64,000 nucleotides of DNA, taken from Leishmania donovani (lineage: Eukaryota > Euglenozoa > Kinetoplastea > Trypanosomatida > Trypanosomatidae). Each line of letters opens with the position of its first letter. Position 1 is the stretch's first letter. Below, piece by piece: positions 40,939-50,477 of this stretch. The DNA lies in the NCBI RefSeq assembly GCF_000227135.1, contig NC_018263.1, forward strand, positions 2,649,249-2,713,248, written 5' to 3'. The notes below the pieces were generated by a model. The model was not told the DNA's origin, ran no database searches, and worked only from the letters and a program-made list of their open reading frames with translations. The position numbers were made by a program, and so were the translations under genes.

Positions 40939-41745
40939 TCACGCCTCCACTTTTCTACGCTTCCGCGGCGACTCTGCCGACTCCGTCACGGGCTTAAACT
41001 GGAAAGCGTGACCAAATATGGGCAAGCCCACGCGCTTGCTATTTGTACTTGTGGCCGCAACACGGATGTGAAGAATGTTCTTGAGCGGCACTGCGTCAGG
41101 GTGCTTGACAAACTTGTCCAAGAAGGCTATAATGTTCTCGACAATTTCCTGGGTCGAGAGCCCGGTGTGTCCCACGCGGCACGTGACCTGGTTGTCGCCA
41201 CGGCGCGTCATCACGACAGTGTGCACCGCCTTTCGAAGCTTTTCCGGAAACTTGCCTTTGCTGCTCACCCATGCGGGAACCTTGCGGTGCTCAAGAAACT
41301 CTCCTGTCAGCTGCCGCGGGTACTTGGTGAGCCCGTACACAATGAAGTGGTCGTAGCTCTTGGCAAACGAACGCACCGCCACAGGGTCTGCCACCTTGGC
41401 CGCGAGTTTCTTGCTATCAATAACGCGCCTCACACGCTTAGCAACTGCATCGCCGTCCTCGCTCAGAGCGAAAACTAGGTCCTTATACTTCCGCTGCGGT
41501 GGCGGTGTGATCAAGCACAGAGTTCCGCTGACAACTTCGTGCGGCACCACGAAGTACAGTGGAACACGGTGCGCTGCAGGAGCAGCGAGAAAGGCAATTT
41601 GAACATCAACAGGCACGTTGTTGCTCTCTCGCACCGGCGCGAAAAGATCATCTACGTCGTTGCCTGACGTCTGCGCGGCGGTCTCTGAGGCAATAAAGGA
41701 CACGAGCTTCTTTACAGCCTCCTCCGTTCGAACAAGAAAACTCAT
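40939..41745 (-). CDS. Ribosomal-L1-domain protein (UTP30/RSL1D1-like)
   Basis: A 268-residue protein with a ribosomal L1 fold over most of its length. Recognisable elements are SYDHFIVYGLTKYPRQLTGEFLEHRKVPAWV and KLRKAVHTVVMTRRGDNQVTCRVGHTGLSTQEIVENI, which parallel the KfP.v and VrIGhtsMs.eei.eNi patterns of the L1/UTP30/RSL1D1 group. A short basic tail (SPRKRRKVEA) looks like a nuclear signal. It is too diverged and has the wrong N-terminus for the ribosomal protein L10a itself, so a nucleolar ribosome-assembly role is more likely. That role is inferred from family and tail. Confidence 0.85.
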   Translation of the reverse strand: MSFLVRTEEAVKKLVSFIASETAAQTSGNDVDDLFAPVRESNNVPVDVQIAFLAAPAAHRVPLYFVVPHEVVSGTLCLITPPPQRKYKDLVFALSEDGDAVAKRVRRVIDSKKLAAKVADPVAVRSFAKSYDHFIVYGLTKYPRQLTGEFLEHRKVPAWVSSKGKFPEKLRKAVHTVVMTRRGDNQVTCRVGHTGLSTQEIVENIIAFLDKFVKHPDAVPLKNILHIRVAATSTNSKRVGLPIFGHAFQFKPVTESAESPRKRRKVEA

Positions 41746-42500
41746 CCTGCCGCACTAGAGCACAATACCACTGAAGGTGCCGAAGACAAAAAAGACACGG
41801 AATGAGGTATATCGCTGCAGTTGTGCAAGGTGGGGCAAGCATCCAAAGGCGAGCCAGTCCGTGTGTGCCGTTCAAGATGTGTATGCGCCATATTTCGTGA
41901 TTCGGATAGGAGAGAGACGTCGACGCACACACGCAGAAGAAGGAAATGTGGGAGAGAGAAACGGGAACGCGTGAAACGCGAGGGGACAACAAGGTTGCCG
42001 CCGAAGCCCGTCTTCGACTTTGCATCGGTCTCCTCTTCCACGGCGTGTGCTATGGTGCACTGTGTACACGAGCCACAGCGCACCATAGCTCCACAAAGGC
42101 GTGTCAGTGCACCGCACAATTAGTTTATTTCGTCACGTGCAAAGGCAAAACCACTTACGAAAAATAAAAACACTGTGCGATATAGCACACAAAACACGGT
42201 ATCGAGAACGGTTCTTGTCCTCCGATCATGCACAGCGGTATGGCCGTAGTTCGGGGGTAGCCCGAAAGACGCTGGGAACAGAGGCATCCCAAAGGCACGC
42301 TTCGGCAGAGCCACAACAGATTTCGCTTACCCGCACACCCGCCATACACACACACACACCTTCGAATGTACCCCTATCCAGTCTCCCATTGTAGAGGTTT
42401 CACCGAGAGCGTCTCCTTCAGCGCAGCTTTGCACCGGGGCTCTTCTGCTAGCGCTGGGTAACGGGCACGCCGCCGGCACCCGGGAACGTGTACCAGTCAC
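41746..42500. other. Intergenic region between KREPA2 and L1-domain genes
   Basis: About 0.76 kb with a CA microsatellite at about 42345-42360 and mixed composition. No gene signal was seen. Confidence 0.5.
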
Positions 42501-44381
42501 TCAGTTCAGTTTCGCAATCATGCCAGTTGGAAGACCCACGTGCACGACCGCCGAGGAGTATGTCTTTTGTGTTTTCTTATCCGTGAATGGCAAAACGCGC
42601 AGCGAACCACACGCGAACACGAGATCGCCATACACGAGCGTTCTGCCAAGCGTTCTAAAGGCAGCTGAGCTGCAGCGAACAGGAATCACCTCCGACTCGC
42701 TCTCGGACGAATCGGGGACAAAAAGCGACAAAAGCAACGCCCCGTCACTCGAAACTTCGCTATCCAGCACGCGGCCCGCCACAGTAATGTTACTCACAGA
42801 CTGCGCGTACGGTTTCAGCTCCACTTCCGTCCACGCCGACCGTTGCGCCGACGAGCCGAAGGGCGATGTCACCGTGAGGTCCACCGGGCTGGGAATGAAG
42901 GCCGGTAAGTCCGGAACCTCGCGCTTCTCGTTTCGCCGCCCATTTCGCAGCTCCTTCGGCAGCTCCTCCCCATGCTTGGCCTTGCTATGCATTCGAAGGC
43001 CGTCATAAGTCGAAAAGCTCTTCTTGCAAACGGTGCACACGTGCGTCGCGGTGGGCCCCACCTCAGCCGGCCGGCTCGCGGAAGACGCTGAGAAAGAGGA
43101 AAAGAAGACGGCGTCATGAGCCTCAGCGCCGCCTGCCACCGCAGCTGCGTCCCTCGCAGCATACGGGGCTGCTGCCGACGAAGATTCGGTGAAAGGGCTC
43201 GGAGCTGCGGCGAACGGGGACGGAGTGAGAGCACTAGCAGCATCCACAAACGGTGAGGCCGGAGCCTCAAACGAGGCCGCCGATCGCGCGGCAATCCCGG
43301 GCTCGGCAGCGGCCTGATCTGCTGGTTTCTTCAGCGAGCCGAACGGAGAGAGCCCTTGCCCAGCAAACGGAAAATCCGTCGTCCCAGCAAAAGGCGAGTC
43401 GTTGGCGCCGGCGGCGAAGGGAGAAGAGACGACGCTGATCGTGGTCGACGGTTCCTCGGCGGCGCTCGGAGCTGGGGTCGTAGCAGGTGACGGAGTCTGC
43501 CCAAACATGGGGAGCTGTCCAAACGGCGTTACAGGCGCCGTTTGCTGCTCTGCGAACCCCACCCTCGGGGCGGTTTTTGCAGCGTCCTTTGCTAGTTTTC
43601 GGAGGAACGGGTTCGGGCACCGAGCAGGACGCAATGGACCGAAAGACTCACCACACGCCAGCGCAAACGCGTCACCTATACCAATGCTGTAAAAGTTGAC
43701 CTCGTTCTTCGTGAGCGGACCACCCGCGTCGGGGGGATACGGGCCACCCTCGAACGGGTTCTCACCCTCCGGATTCATGACGCCGTACAACGGCTCGGCG
43801 CCGTCAGACGGGCGAGCGGCAAACACGCGCATTACCATGCTACTGTGAACAAACTGATCCCCCATACGCTTCACCCCCGTGTCATCCCATACAGAGAGCA
43901 TCTTTTCCATCACAAGACTTGGCACCTCGCGTTCGGCTTGGTGAAGTGGCTTTGGTGCCGGCTTCTCACGGCGCGCGGCACGCTCGTGAGTGTCTGGCAC
44001 GATCGCTGTAACGACGGTTGGTGCCTGCGGAGGTGCATTACGAAATACACCCACCGGTGTCTGCAACGCCTGATCCTCTCCCTGTCCCGGTCCAGCGCCT
44101 GCCTCCACCGTGCCCTCACCACTGTGCACCTGCTGAAGGTGCAGCTTTGCCGCCATCTCCAAGCGAAACGACTTTTTGCAAACGCTACAGTGGAAGCGCC
44201 GGTCCGGGACGGCACTTTGATTCCGCACAGCCCCCAACAGAGCGGCGTTTGAGGCACCTTTCGCGGAGGCGACAGCGCCCGACGCGTGTAAGGGCCAAGA
44301 CGATACTTGGGGAAGCCGGCGCAGCGTGCAGCGGCTCGCTGCAGCAGCGGCCAAGACACCGATCCGCCTCTTCATTGTCAT
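42501..44381 (-). CDS. KREPA2: RNA-editing complex protein KREPA2 (MP63)
   Basis: A 626-residue mitochondrial protein of the RNA-editing core complex (editosome), which inserts and deletes uridines in kinetoplast mRNA. The first 30 residues form an Arg/Ala-rich presequence. Zinc finger 1 is FHCSVCKKSF(x)9HLQQVH near 63-87. A central block (LYGVMNPEGENPFEGGPYPPDAGGP) is followed by a Pro/Ala/Ser-rich linker. Zinc finger 2 is HVCTVCKKSFSTYDGLRMHSKAKH. The C-terminal hundred residues form an OB fold (NITVAGRVLDSEVSSDGALLLSLF, then YGDLVFACGSLRVLPF). The two C2H2 fingers plus OB fold identify the KREPA1/2/3 group; length and recalled synteny point to KREPA2. The track's first codon is GTG, so the ATG at 44381 is used. 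Confidence 0.9.
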   Translation of the reverse strand: MTMKRRIGVLAAAAASRCTLRRLPQVSSWPLHASGAVASAKGASNAALLGAVRNQSAVPDRRFHCSVCKKSFRLEMAAKLHLQQVHSGEGTVEAGAGPGQGEDQALQTPVGVFRNAPPQAPTVVTAIVPDTHERAARREKPAPKPLHQAEREVPSLVMEKMLSVWDDTGVKRMGDQFVHSSMVMRVFAARPSDGAEPLYGVMNPEGENPFEGGPYPPDAGGPLTKNEVNFYSIGIGDAFALACGESFGPLRPARCPNPFLRKLAKDAAKTAPRVGFAEQQTAPVTPFGQLPMFGQTPSPATTPAPSAAEEPSTTISVVSSPFAAGANDSPFAGTTDFPFAGQGLSPFGSLKKPADQAAAEPGIAARSAASFEAPASPFVDAASALTPSPFAAAPSPFTESSSAAAPYAARDAAAVAGGAEAHDAVFFSSFSASSASRPAEVGPTATHVCTVCKKSFSTYDGLRMHSKAKHGEELPKELRNGRRNEKREVPDLPAFIPSPVDLTVTSPFGSSAQRSAWTEVELKPYAQSVSNITVAGRVLDSEVSSDGALLLSLFVPDSSESESEVIPVRCSSAAFRTLGRTLVYGDLVFACGSLRVLPFTDKKTQKTYSSAVVHVGLPTGMIAKLN

Positions 44382-44824
44382 CACCTTCGGCGGGGAGGGA
44401 GGTCAGAGAAAGAAAATGCACGGAAGAGCGGCACCTCAGGTTAATTTCTGTCTTTCTACAACTTTTATCCAAAGGTCCAAACTGCGAACGTCGAAGGAGA
44501 AAATTGATGTGAGCAGAGAGAGTGCACGGTAGAGGAGAAATCAGGAGAAAACAAAGAGCTGCATGGCACAAGCAGCACCAGGCGAGCTCCCCCCCCCCCA
44601 ACTGCCACTGCGAGACTTCGCGCCGAAAAACGCGACCCTGGCATAGAAGAAAAGTACAGAAGCGCAGCGGAAAGCGCACCTTCAAAGGCGAAAACTACTG
44701 CCCTCTTCCGCGGGAATTTTGGTTTGACCTTAACGACACTCTGTTGTCAGAGCTACAAAAACGCCAAAATGTCTAAAGAGCAGAAGCACTACCGCGCTCG
44801 AGCCACAAGAGCCGCGACTCCACC
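44382..44824. other. Intergenic region between OB-fold-like and KREPA2 genes
   Basis: About 0.44 kb containing a pyrimidine-rich transcribed-strand tract just upstream of KREPA2 (44385-44420) and a C-run near 44590-44599. Otherwise nothing was recognised. Confidence 0.5.
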
Positions 44825-45232
44825 TTAAACTAGTTGAGCGACCGATACAATGGAGCCTAGTGAGTCCGTTACTAGCAACTCAGTGGTGGTGAAGTAGGTG
44901 CCGTGAACAGGCACATACCTAGGTTTGTGGACGAGCTTAGATACAACGTGGACGAGCTCCCCCTCTCTCAGATTTGCGAAGCAGTATCCTGCCATAGCCG
45001 CTCCTCGGCACCGCAGGTGAAACACCTGCTGCGAAGCAACTGCGCGCAGAGTTGGAGGCCACCGCGCCGGGATGCCGCACTCCGTCAAGAGCAGCTTGCA
45101 TGACCACTCCGGTTCTCCCTGGAGAGCCCCGCGACTAGGGTTCTGAATAACACCGACGCACGCATGAATAGAGAGCTCGCCCATCGAAGAAACCGCCGCA
45201 CTACCTTGCAGTAGTGCCCTTGAGAAACGCAT
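44825..45232 (-). CDS. Small OB-fold-like protein next to KREPA2
   Basis: A 135-residue protein of balanced composition, starting MRFSRALLQGSAAV, which may be a short mitochondrial presequence. Residues 18-32 (MGELSIHACVGVIQN), 66-78 (ASQQVFHLRCRGA), 86-104 (ANLREGELVHVVSKLVHKP) and 112-132 (TYFTTTELLVTDSLGSIVS) follow the strand order of single-stranded-DNA-binding OB folds: a strand-1 'si.gvvg' start, an FhlrcfG stretch, and 'l.eGd.V.V.grl'. The same pattern is found in KREPA6-type editosome proteins and mitochondrial SSBs. Assignment is by pattern and not by alignment. It could be a new KREPA-like or SSB-like protein. The gene is real-looking and lies immediately upstream of KREPA2 in the same transcription unit. 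Confidence 0.68.
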   Translation of the reverse strand: MRFSRALLQGSAAVSSMGELSIHACVGVIQNPSRGALQGEPEWSCKLLLTECGIPARWPPTLRAVASQQVFHLRCRGAAMAGYCFANLREGELVHVVSKLVHKPRYVPVHGTYFTTTELLVTDSLGSIVSVAQLV

Positions 45233-46033
45233 TTTTCAATGCCACCTGGTGCACATGCTCGCAGAGTCACGTTGCACGGCTATCATCGCGCCCACCGTGT
45301 ACACGCAAAGGAAAACCAATAAGAGCAAAACAGAGTAAGAGAAAAGGGAAAGTAGACGAATAGCACAGAAAGCATGGCAACAAACAGCGGAGGCATTGCA
45401 GAGAAGACCGATGTCATTCTCATGGGCCACCAGTTCCTTCTCGCGCAGTTAAGAGTAACCGCACTTACGCTGAAGGCGCGCGATAAGCGCCGGGAACACA
45501 TAATGTCGACCGCTACAACCCCTCGTCCCGATAACACAGCAGCGCCACACAAGTACCGTATATCCTCAGATTGCATACAGAAAGCACGCTCGATGTACCG
45601 TTCCGGCATTGACCATCGATGAATACTTTCCCTTTCTGTGCGATTTCCTTCATTGTTACAAAGCCCAAAAATTTAATGACCGACAGAGAAAAGACGCACG
45701 TCCTTGTCGTAGCGCTAATTTCACTATCCTGTCCATTCTCCAATTTTTCCTTCTCAAAATTGTGCCCATGAAAACGGCAGTCAGCGCACGCATCGTTAGC
45801 TTTCTCTACTCTTTTCACATCGATGTTGCTAGATAGGGCGCAGGTTGGCAAAGAGCTGTCGACAGAACGCTTGCATGGACGCCAACACGAAGAAAGCAAA
45901 GCAAAAAGAAAGGGAAAAAAGAAGAAGCGCTAGCACTCTCTTGTCCTCCCCCCATATAACGAACAAGTCTAATCCTTGATAGAAACAGCAAGGGATGGCA
46001 GGGCAGCCTATAAACGCCACATCCCTTGCAGTC
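45233..46033. other. Intergenic region between PDI2 and OB-fold-like genes
   Basis: About 0.8 kb. The transcribed strand upstream of 45232 is pyrimidine-rich (45300-45375), supporting a minus-strand gene start. An 82-codon plus-strand frame (45374-45622) overlaps this tract and is discussed as a finding. Nothing else was recognised. Confidence 0.5.
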
Positions 46034-47467
46034 CTACAAATCTTCCTCGTCACTGTTGCCGGAGGGGCCGCCAGATGGAGCGGCCGAGGCGGTCAGGTGA
46101 GACTTCACAAACGCCTTGATGTCATCCGCAGTGCGGCCTCCCTCGTACACGATTGGCGGCTTGCCGGCGGGGATGAAGTAAATCGTTGGAAACCCGGACA
46201 CCTCAAACTTCTCGCGGTCAAAGTCGTTCGTCGTGGCGTCCATCTTTGCAATGATCACATTCTCGGACTCGAGACTCTTGGCCACTTTCTCGTAGACGGG
46301 GTGCAGCTTCTGGCAGTGCCCGCACCACGGCGCGTAGAAGAGCAGCATCACGTTTTGTGTGCCGTCCGTGTACTTCGCAAAAGTCTGACCCACCACCGTC
46401 GTGAGGCCGTTCACCGTCTCCTTAGCAGGAATCGCATCGGACATCAGGGTCTGCTTCGTCTCGCCTTTGATGTACTTCTCCACAAACGCAGCGACAGACT
46501 CGGCGGTGACTGGGGTGTACGTCTCCATCACGTGATGGCGGCGCTCGAAATCGACCACAAACGCCGGGAACTTCGCATCCTCAGGAATGCCCAGCTGGCG
46601 CGAGACGGGGCGGTACTGATCGCCGTCAATGAACGTTAGCAACACCTGCGAGCGGTACTTCTCCGCCACCGCCACGAGTGACCCCTTCAGCGCAGGATCC
46701 GTGTTCTTGTCGACGAACACCCACCCAAGAGGCTTACCCTTGTTCGCTTCCATGTACTTCTGAAAGCTCTCCTGGCCCAGCTCGCCAAAGTAGTCCAACA
46801 CAGCAGTCGCGAGAAAGCGCTTCACCGACTCCGCCGTCATCGGCGCAGCGCCGGTGTACGCCTCGCGCTCCGCATTCTTGCGATACACCGTAACCGACTC
46901 CATGGCATCATTCGGAGATATGGCTGCATCCGTCACGAGCACAAAGTTCATCTGCGTGCGGAGAGAGTCCGCCACCTTGGTTATCATCGACGCCATCTCC
47001 GAGTCGGCGCTCGCTGTTTTCACCACACACACCGGGAAAGTCTCCTTCTTGAGTTCCTCCAGCTCTTCAGCCTTTGAGATGGCCTTTATCGATGGACCGA
47101 CATGCGCCTTCATGTACGACGCGATGCCGGCAGCAGTGCGGGGGCCATCGTAGTCCTTCACTTTCTCACCGTTACGGAAGATGTACAATGTGGGGAACCC
47201 CTTGATTTGGTACTTCTCAGCGAGGCTCTCCTCTTTGGTGCAGTCGACCTCTGCAAGGGTCGCGATCCCGGCCAGCATGTCAGCGGCCTTTATAAACTCC
47301 GGAGCCAGTGTCTTGCAGTGGCCGCACCACGGAGCGTAAAACTTGACCAACGTTAGATCCCCGCTTACGATCTTGTCAAAGTTGTCCTTGGTGGCCACCT
47401 GCACCTCTGCGGATGCTACGCAGAAGAGAATCGCGCACACAACAAAAGCAAGGAATGAGCGCTGCAT
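46034..47467 (-). CDS. PDI2: Protein disulfide isomerase PDI2
   Basis: A 477-residue ER oxidoreductase that forms and rearranges disulfides in secretory proteins. A signal peptide covers about residues 1-20 (MQRSFLAFVVCAILFCVASA). Domain a has CGHC at 48-51 in FYAPWCGHCKTLAPEF, two redox-inactive b domains follow, and domain a' has CGHC at 382-385. The C-terminus is DEEDL, the EEDL-type retrieval signal recalled for Leishmania PDI. The a-b-b'-a' layout and length equal animal PDI. The open frame continues upstream to 47653, but the signal peptide begins at the ATG at 47467, right after a poly-T tract. Confidence 0.97.
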   Translation of the reverse strand: MQRSFLAFVVCAILFCVASAEVQVATKDNFDKIVSGDLTLVKFYAPWCGHCKTLAPEFIKAADMLAGIATLAEVDCTKEESLAEKYQIKGFPTLYIFRNGEKVKDYDGPRTAAGIASYMKAHVGPSIKAISKAEELEELKKETFPVCVVKTASADSEMASMITKVADSLRTQMNFVLVTDAAISPNDAMESVTVYRKNAEREAYTGAAPMTAESVKRFLATAVLDYFGELGQESFQKYMEANKGKPLGWVFVDKNTDPALKGSLVAVAEKYRSQVLLTFIDGDQYRPVSRQLGIPEDAKFPAFVVDFERRHHVMETYTPVTAESVAAFVEKYIKGETKQTLMSDAIPAKETVNGLTTVVGQTFAKYTDGTQNVMLLFYAPWCGHCQKLHPVYEKVAKSLESENVIIAKMDATTNDFDREKFEVSGFPTIYFIPAGKPPIVYEGGRTADDIKAFVKSHLTASAAPSGGPSGNSDEEDL

Positions 47468-48718
47468 TTTTCTTTGCAAAAAAAAAAACAGTATCAATAC
47501 GAATAGGATAAAGCTGAGCGCTGCACCGAAAGCAAGAGCCGGGAATGGCGTACACGTTGCCAGTAGGCAGCAGCTCACAGCAGACAATACGGAGAGAAAG
47601 ACACATTGCGCGCCCGCACAAGAACGGAGAGCGCAGAATACACAGAGAGACAAGTGTGGGCAGAAGAGAGCAAGACAAGAGGACGAGAAACAGTCACGAG
47701 TTTGTAAGACAGGTTGAAATGGCGCGCACGTTTACATTCTCCGCCACGACGAGATGACGTTGTGTCGCCTTCAAGATCGTACTTGTCCGTCAGGAAAAAG
47801 TACTGCCGAGAACCCCAACCTCATTAACACGTTGCACAAGGCTTCAGACATGTCCTTTTCTCCTTTTACTGGCATCCTAGGGCATTTCAACCAGAAAGGG
47901 AAAGGAAGCTGGGCACTGAGAGACACACTGGTGCACATCGCGAGTGTCACAAGACTCACTTCGTGCTGGGTATCGCGTTTACCATGAGAAGCGTTCAAGT
48001 CATCCGAGCACCGAAGAGAAACGCGCCGACCAAATACGTGCTTCCTTCAGAGATTTTACTTCGTCAACTACATTCTTATTTATCCATAGCTGCGTAGAAA
48101 TTAGAACGGCACACACCACGCAAAGTAGGAAACTAAGATTTAGTACTAGTTGTGAATAAAGTATGATAAAAACAAATAGCAGCACAAACGCGGTACGAAA
48201 AAAAAAAAGAGTGGCTACAACAACAACAGAAAACGCAGCAATCACTCGCTGGCAACCAAGTACGATGCTGCTTTCCACGGCATCTTTACTCACTCATACC
48301 ATTTTTGATGCGTCCCCGTCTGAAATTGCAGGCAACAGTACTCAAATTGCGGTGCGAAACAGTACGTCTTCCGCGATGCCACATGGCCGTGATTCGTTAC
48401 CAGACGAGAGCCACAACAGAGAGTAGAAAAGAAGGGGAAAAGATAGCAGGAAGTGTTCTCTTTTAGTAGACTTCTCCCCGAGGTTCGAATGAAAAAGGAA
48501 GGAATTAAAACAAACCGAGCGCCTCTATAGCTTGTGATCATCTCGGCCGAAATTTCACCCACACGGGTATTTTACCTAAGTAGGAAAAAACAACACTGCC
48601 TTCTTTTCTTTTCCTTCCCTACTGGAACGTGCTCCCGCTAGGACACGACAAGCCGGAACGTCCAGATTGCGCCACTCATTCGTGCAGCTCTGCATCGGAT
48701 CTACCTCCCGTTCTTGGT
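47468..48718. other. Intergenic region between desaturase and PDI2 genes
   Basis: About 1.25 kb, lower in GC than the coding regions. It holds a ten-base poly-T on the transcribed strand (47478-47487) just upstream of PDI2 and an A-run near 48198-48208. No gene signal was seen. Confidence 0.5.
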
Positions 48719-49903
48719 TTACGCTGAATTCAGTGCAGGCGTAGTGGAGATACGGTACAAGACGTCAAAGTTCATCTTGGTGATCTTCCAGACTCCTTCC
48801 ACGTGAAACGGCAGCCCATTGTCCTCCGAGAACTTGCGCAGAATGCGCCGCACCTCCGGGTACCGGTAGCGGGGAACCATCGGAAGAAGGTGATGCTCCA
48901 GCTGGTACTGCATGCCCCCAAAAAACCACTCAAAAAAGGGGTCGGAGCAGTGAACGCCACGGGTGGCGCGATGCTGATCAACAACGTAGTTGTACGGTTC
49001 GTCATGTTCGATCATCTCCTCTGTCTGGTGGTTCACCGTCACCACCACGGCGACAAAAAAACCACCAAGCAGCACGCTGCCCAGGGAAACCTTCCACGGC
49101 AACAGCGCCAACCACAGGTAATTGAGCGCCATCAGCGAGAGTTCGAGCCTGTTACCGCTTTCGAGTGCAAACCGCAGCGACTGAATTCGCCACGAAACGT
49201 ACAAGAGAGCGTACGCGGCAAGGTAGAACGTGTACTGATACTGCCGGCACGCGGTGTCCTCGGATACATCCGGCACCCACAGGAACAGGGCAGGCTCGTT
49301 GTGGATGTCCGCGTCCATGCCTTTTCGGTTCACAAAAATATGATGACTGTTGTGCTTGTTTGACCACCACTCAACCGAGAAGGCATTGATTATGCCGCCA
49401 CAGGCTTTGGCGAGGAAGCGGGCAAACTTGCCCCGAGCATGCGTGAAATCATGCGCAAGCCAGCCGCCCTGCTGCATGCCTAATCCAATCAGAAAGGTGG
49501 CCAGAAAAGGACGCGAGTAGCTCAGGTACGTTCCGACAACGCAGAGCACAATGACGGGCATAATGTTCCGTGCAAAGTCGATAATCCACCTCCGCTCAAA
49601 CCACCCCTCGCTTCGCAACCGCTGAAGGAGCTTCTCGAAGTTAAGCGACACCTGATCGCGAGGTTCATCGCCTTCCTTGAGCGGCAGCGCCTTCATGCGC
49701 TTCAGCTTCTGAATCGCCTCCTTCGAGTGCAGCGAGTAGAAAGCATCTGTGGCATCCTTTCCATGGAACTCATCACACATCTGCGCCCCACCAGGGTGCG
49801 AGTTGCGCCAGGATGTGCAGTCGTACCAATTGTCGTCAATGCGAATCACGCACTTCGGCAACGAGCTGCGGTACTTGTACGGGGGAGTGAGCTCGAAGAC
49901 CAT
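48719..49903 (-). CDS. Front-end fatty acid desaturase with cytochrome b5 domain (delta-6-like)
   Basis: A 394-residue membrane desaturase that adds double bonds near the carboxyl end of polyunsaturated fatty acids, probably in the ER. The N-terminal cytochrome b5 domain carries the heme motif HPGG (36-39). Three histidine boxes bind the di-iron centre: HDFTH (151-155), HNSHH (184-188) and QLEHH (333-337). The Q in the third box is typical of front-end desaturases. Two pairs of membrane segments flank the boxes. Recalled synteny with L. major chromosome 36 suggests delta-6 activity, but regiospecificity cannot be read from sequence. A clear splice-acceptor tract precedes the ATG. Confidence 0.93.
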   Translation of the reverse strand: MVFELTPPYKYRSSLPKCVIRIDDNWYDCTSWRNSHPGGAQMCDEFHGKDATDAFYSLHSKEAIQKLKRMKALPLKEGDEPRDQVSLNFEKLLQRLRSEGWFERRWIIDFARNIMPVIVLCVVGTYLSYSRPFLATFLIGLGMQQGGWLAHDFTHARGKFARFLAKACGGIINAFSVEWWSNKHNSHHIFVNRKGMDADIHNEPALFLWVPDVSEDTACRQYQYTFYLAAYALLYVSWRIQSLRFALESGNRLELSLMALNYLWLALLPWKVSLGSVLLGGFFVAVVVTVNHQTEEMIEHDEPYNYVVDQHRATRGVHCSDPFFEWFFGGMQYQLEHHLLPMVPRYRYPEVRRILRKFSEDNGLPFHVEGVWKITKMNFDVLYRISTTPALNSA

Positions 49904-50477
49904 ATTCGACGTGTTGCGCGGCGCTTGAACACCTTCTGTGAAAAAAAAAACGATCGAGTAACCAATGAAAAAAAAAACGAAAGTGTGACGAGATTAGGAC
50001 AAAAAAATGAGAAAAAGAATAGAAAGCACCCTTCGCTTTCCATAGCACAGGTACCACAGTAAGAAAAGGAGGAAGAACAAGTATATAGTTGTCAGCTAAG
50101 CTGGCACGGCTGAATCACCAGCTACGCAAACGACCTCGCCAGCACGCCGCCAACAGCATAGGAGACAGATTGGCAGGCGCGCGAGGACGACATCTGCTGA
50201 GAGCACGCGTGCTCGACCTCTTCCTCGTCGTCAACCACTGTCGCACGTAAAACACAAGAGGACACGTCCTCCAGTGGCATACCTTCTTCTTCATGCTTTT
50301 GTTCTTGTCGCTGAGGAAACAGAGTACGCCAGAACGATCAAAAGCAAGTTCAGCGCGCAGACCTTGCCGCAAACAAAAAAAGAGATGGATGCAGCCAAAG
50401 AAGGATACTCGAGCAGATTGTGTACAGTTGGCAGTGCTGACAAGGAGATCATTGGATGCAAAAGATGATCTCCTGCG
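49904..50477. other. Intergenic region between coiled-coil and desaturase genes
   Basis: About 0.57 kb with the desaturase acceptor tract near 49936-49980. No other feature was seen. Confidence 0.5.
49936..49937 (-). promoter_or_regulatory. Predicted trans-splice acceptor AG of the desaturase gene
   Basis: On the minus strand a ten-base poly-T (49941-49950) runs into CACAG, with the AG at 49936-49937, 32 bases before the ATG. A second, nine-base T-run lies upstream near 49970-49978. This is a textbook layout for a spliced-leader acceptor. Sequence prediction only. Confidence 0.6.

Noticed and set aside
40767..40997. His/Arg-rich plus-strand frame
   Set aside because: It overlaps the 3' end of the L1-domain gene on the opposite strand and has no acceptor tract.
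45225..45245. String TTTTTCAATGCCAC shared with about 63023-63036
   Set aside because: A 14-base match between two intergenic positions without extended flanking similarity; likely chance.
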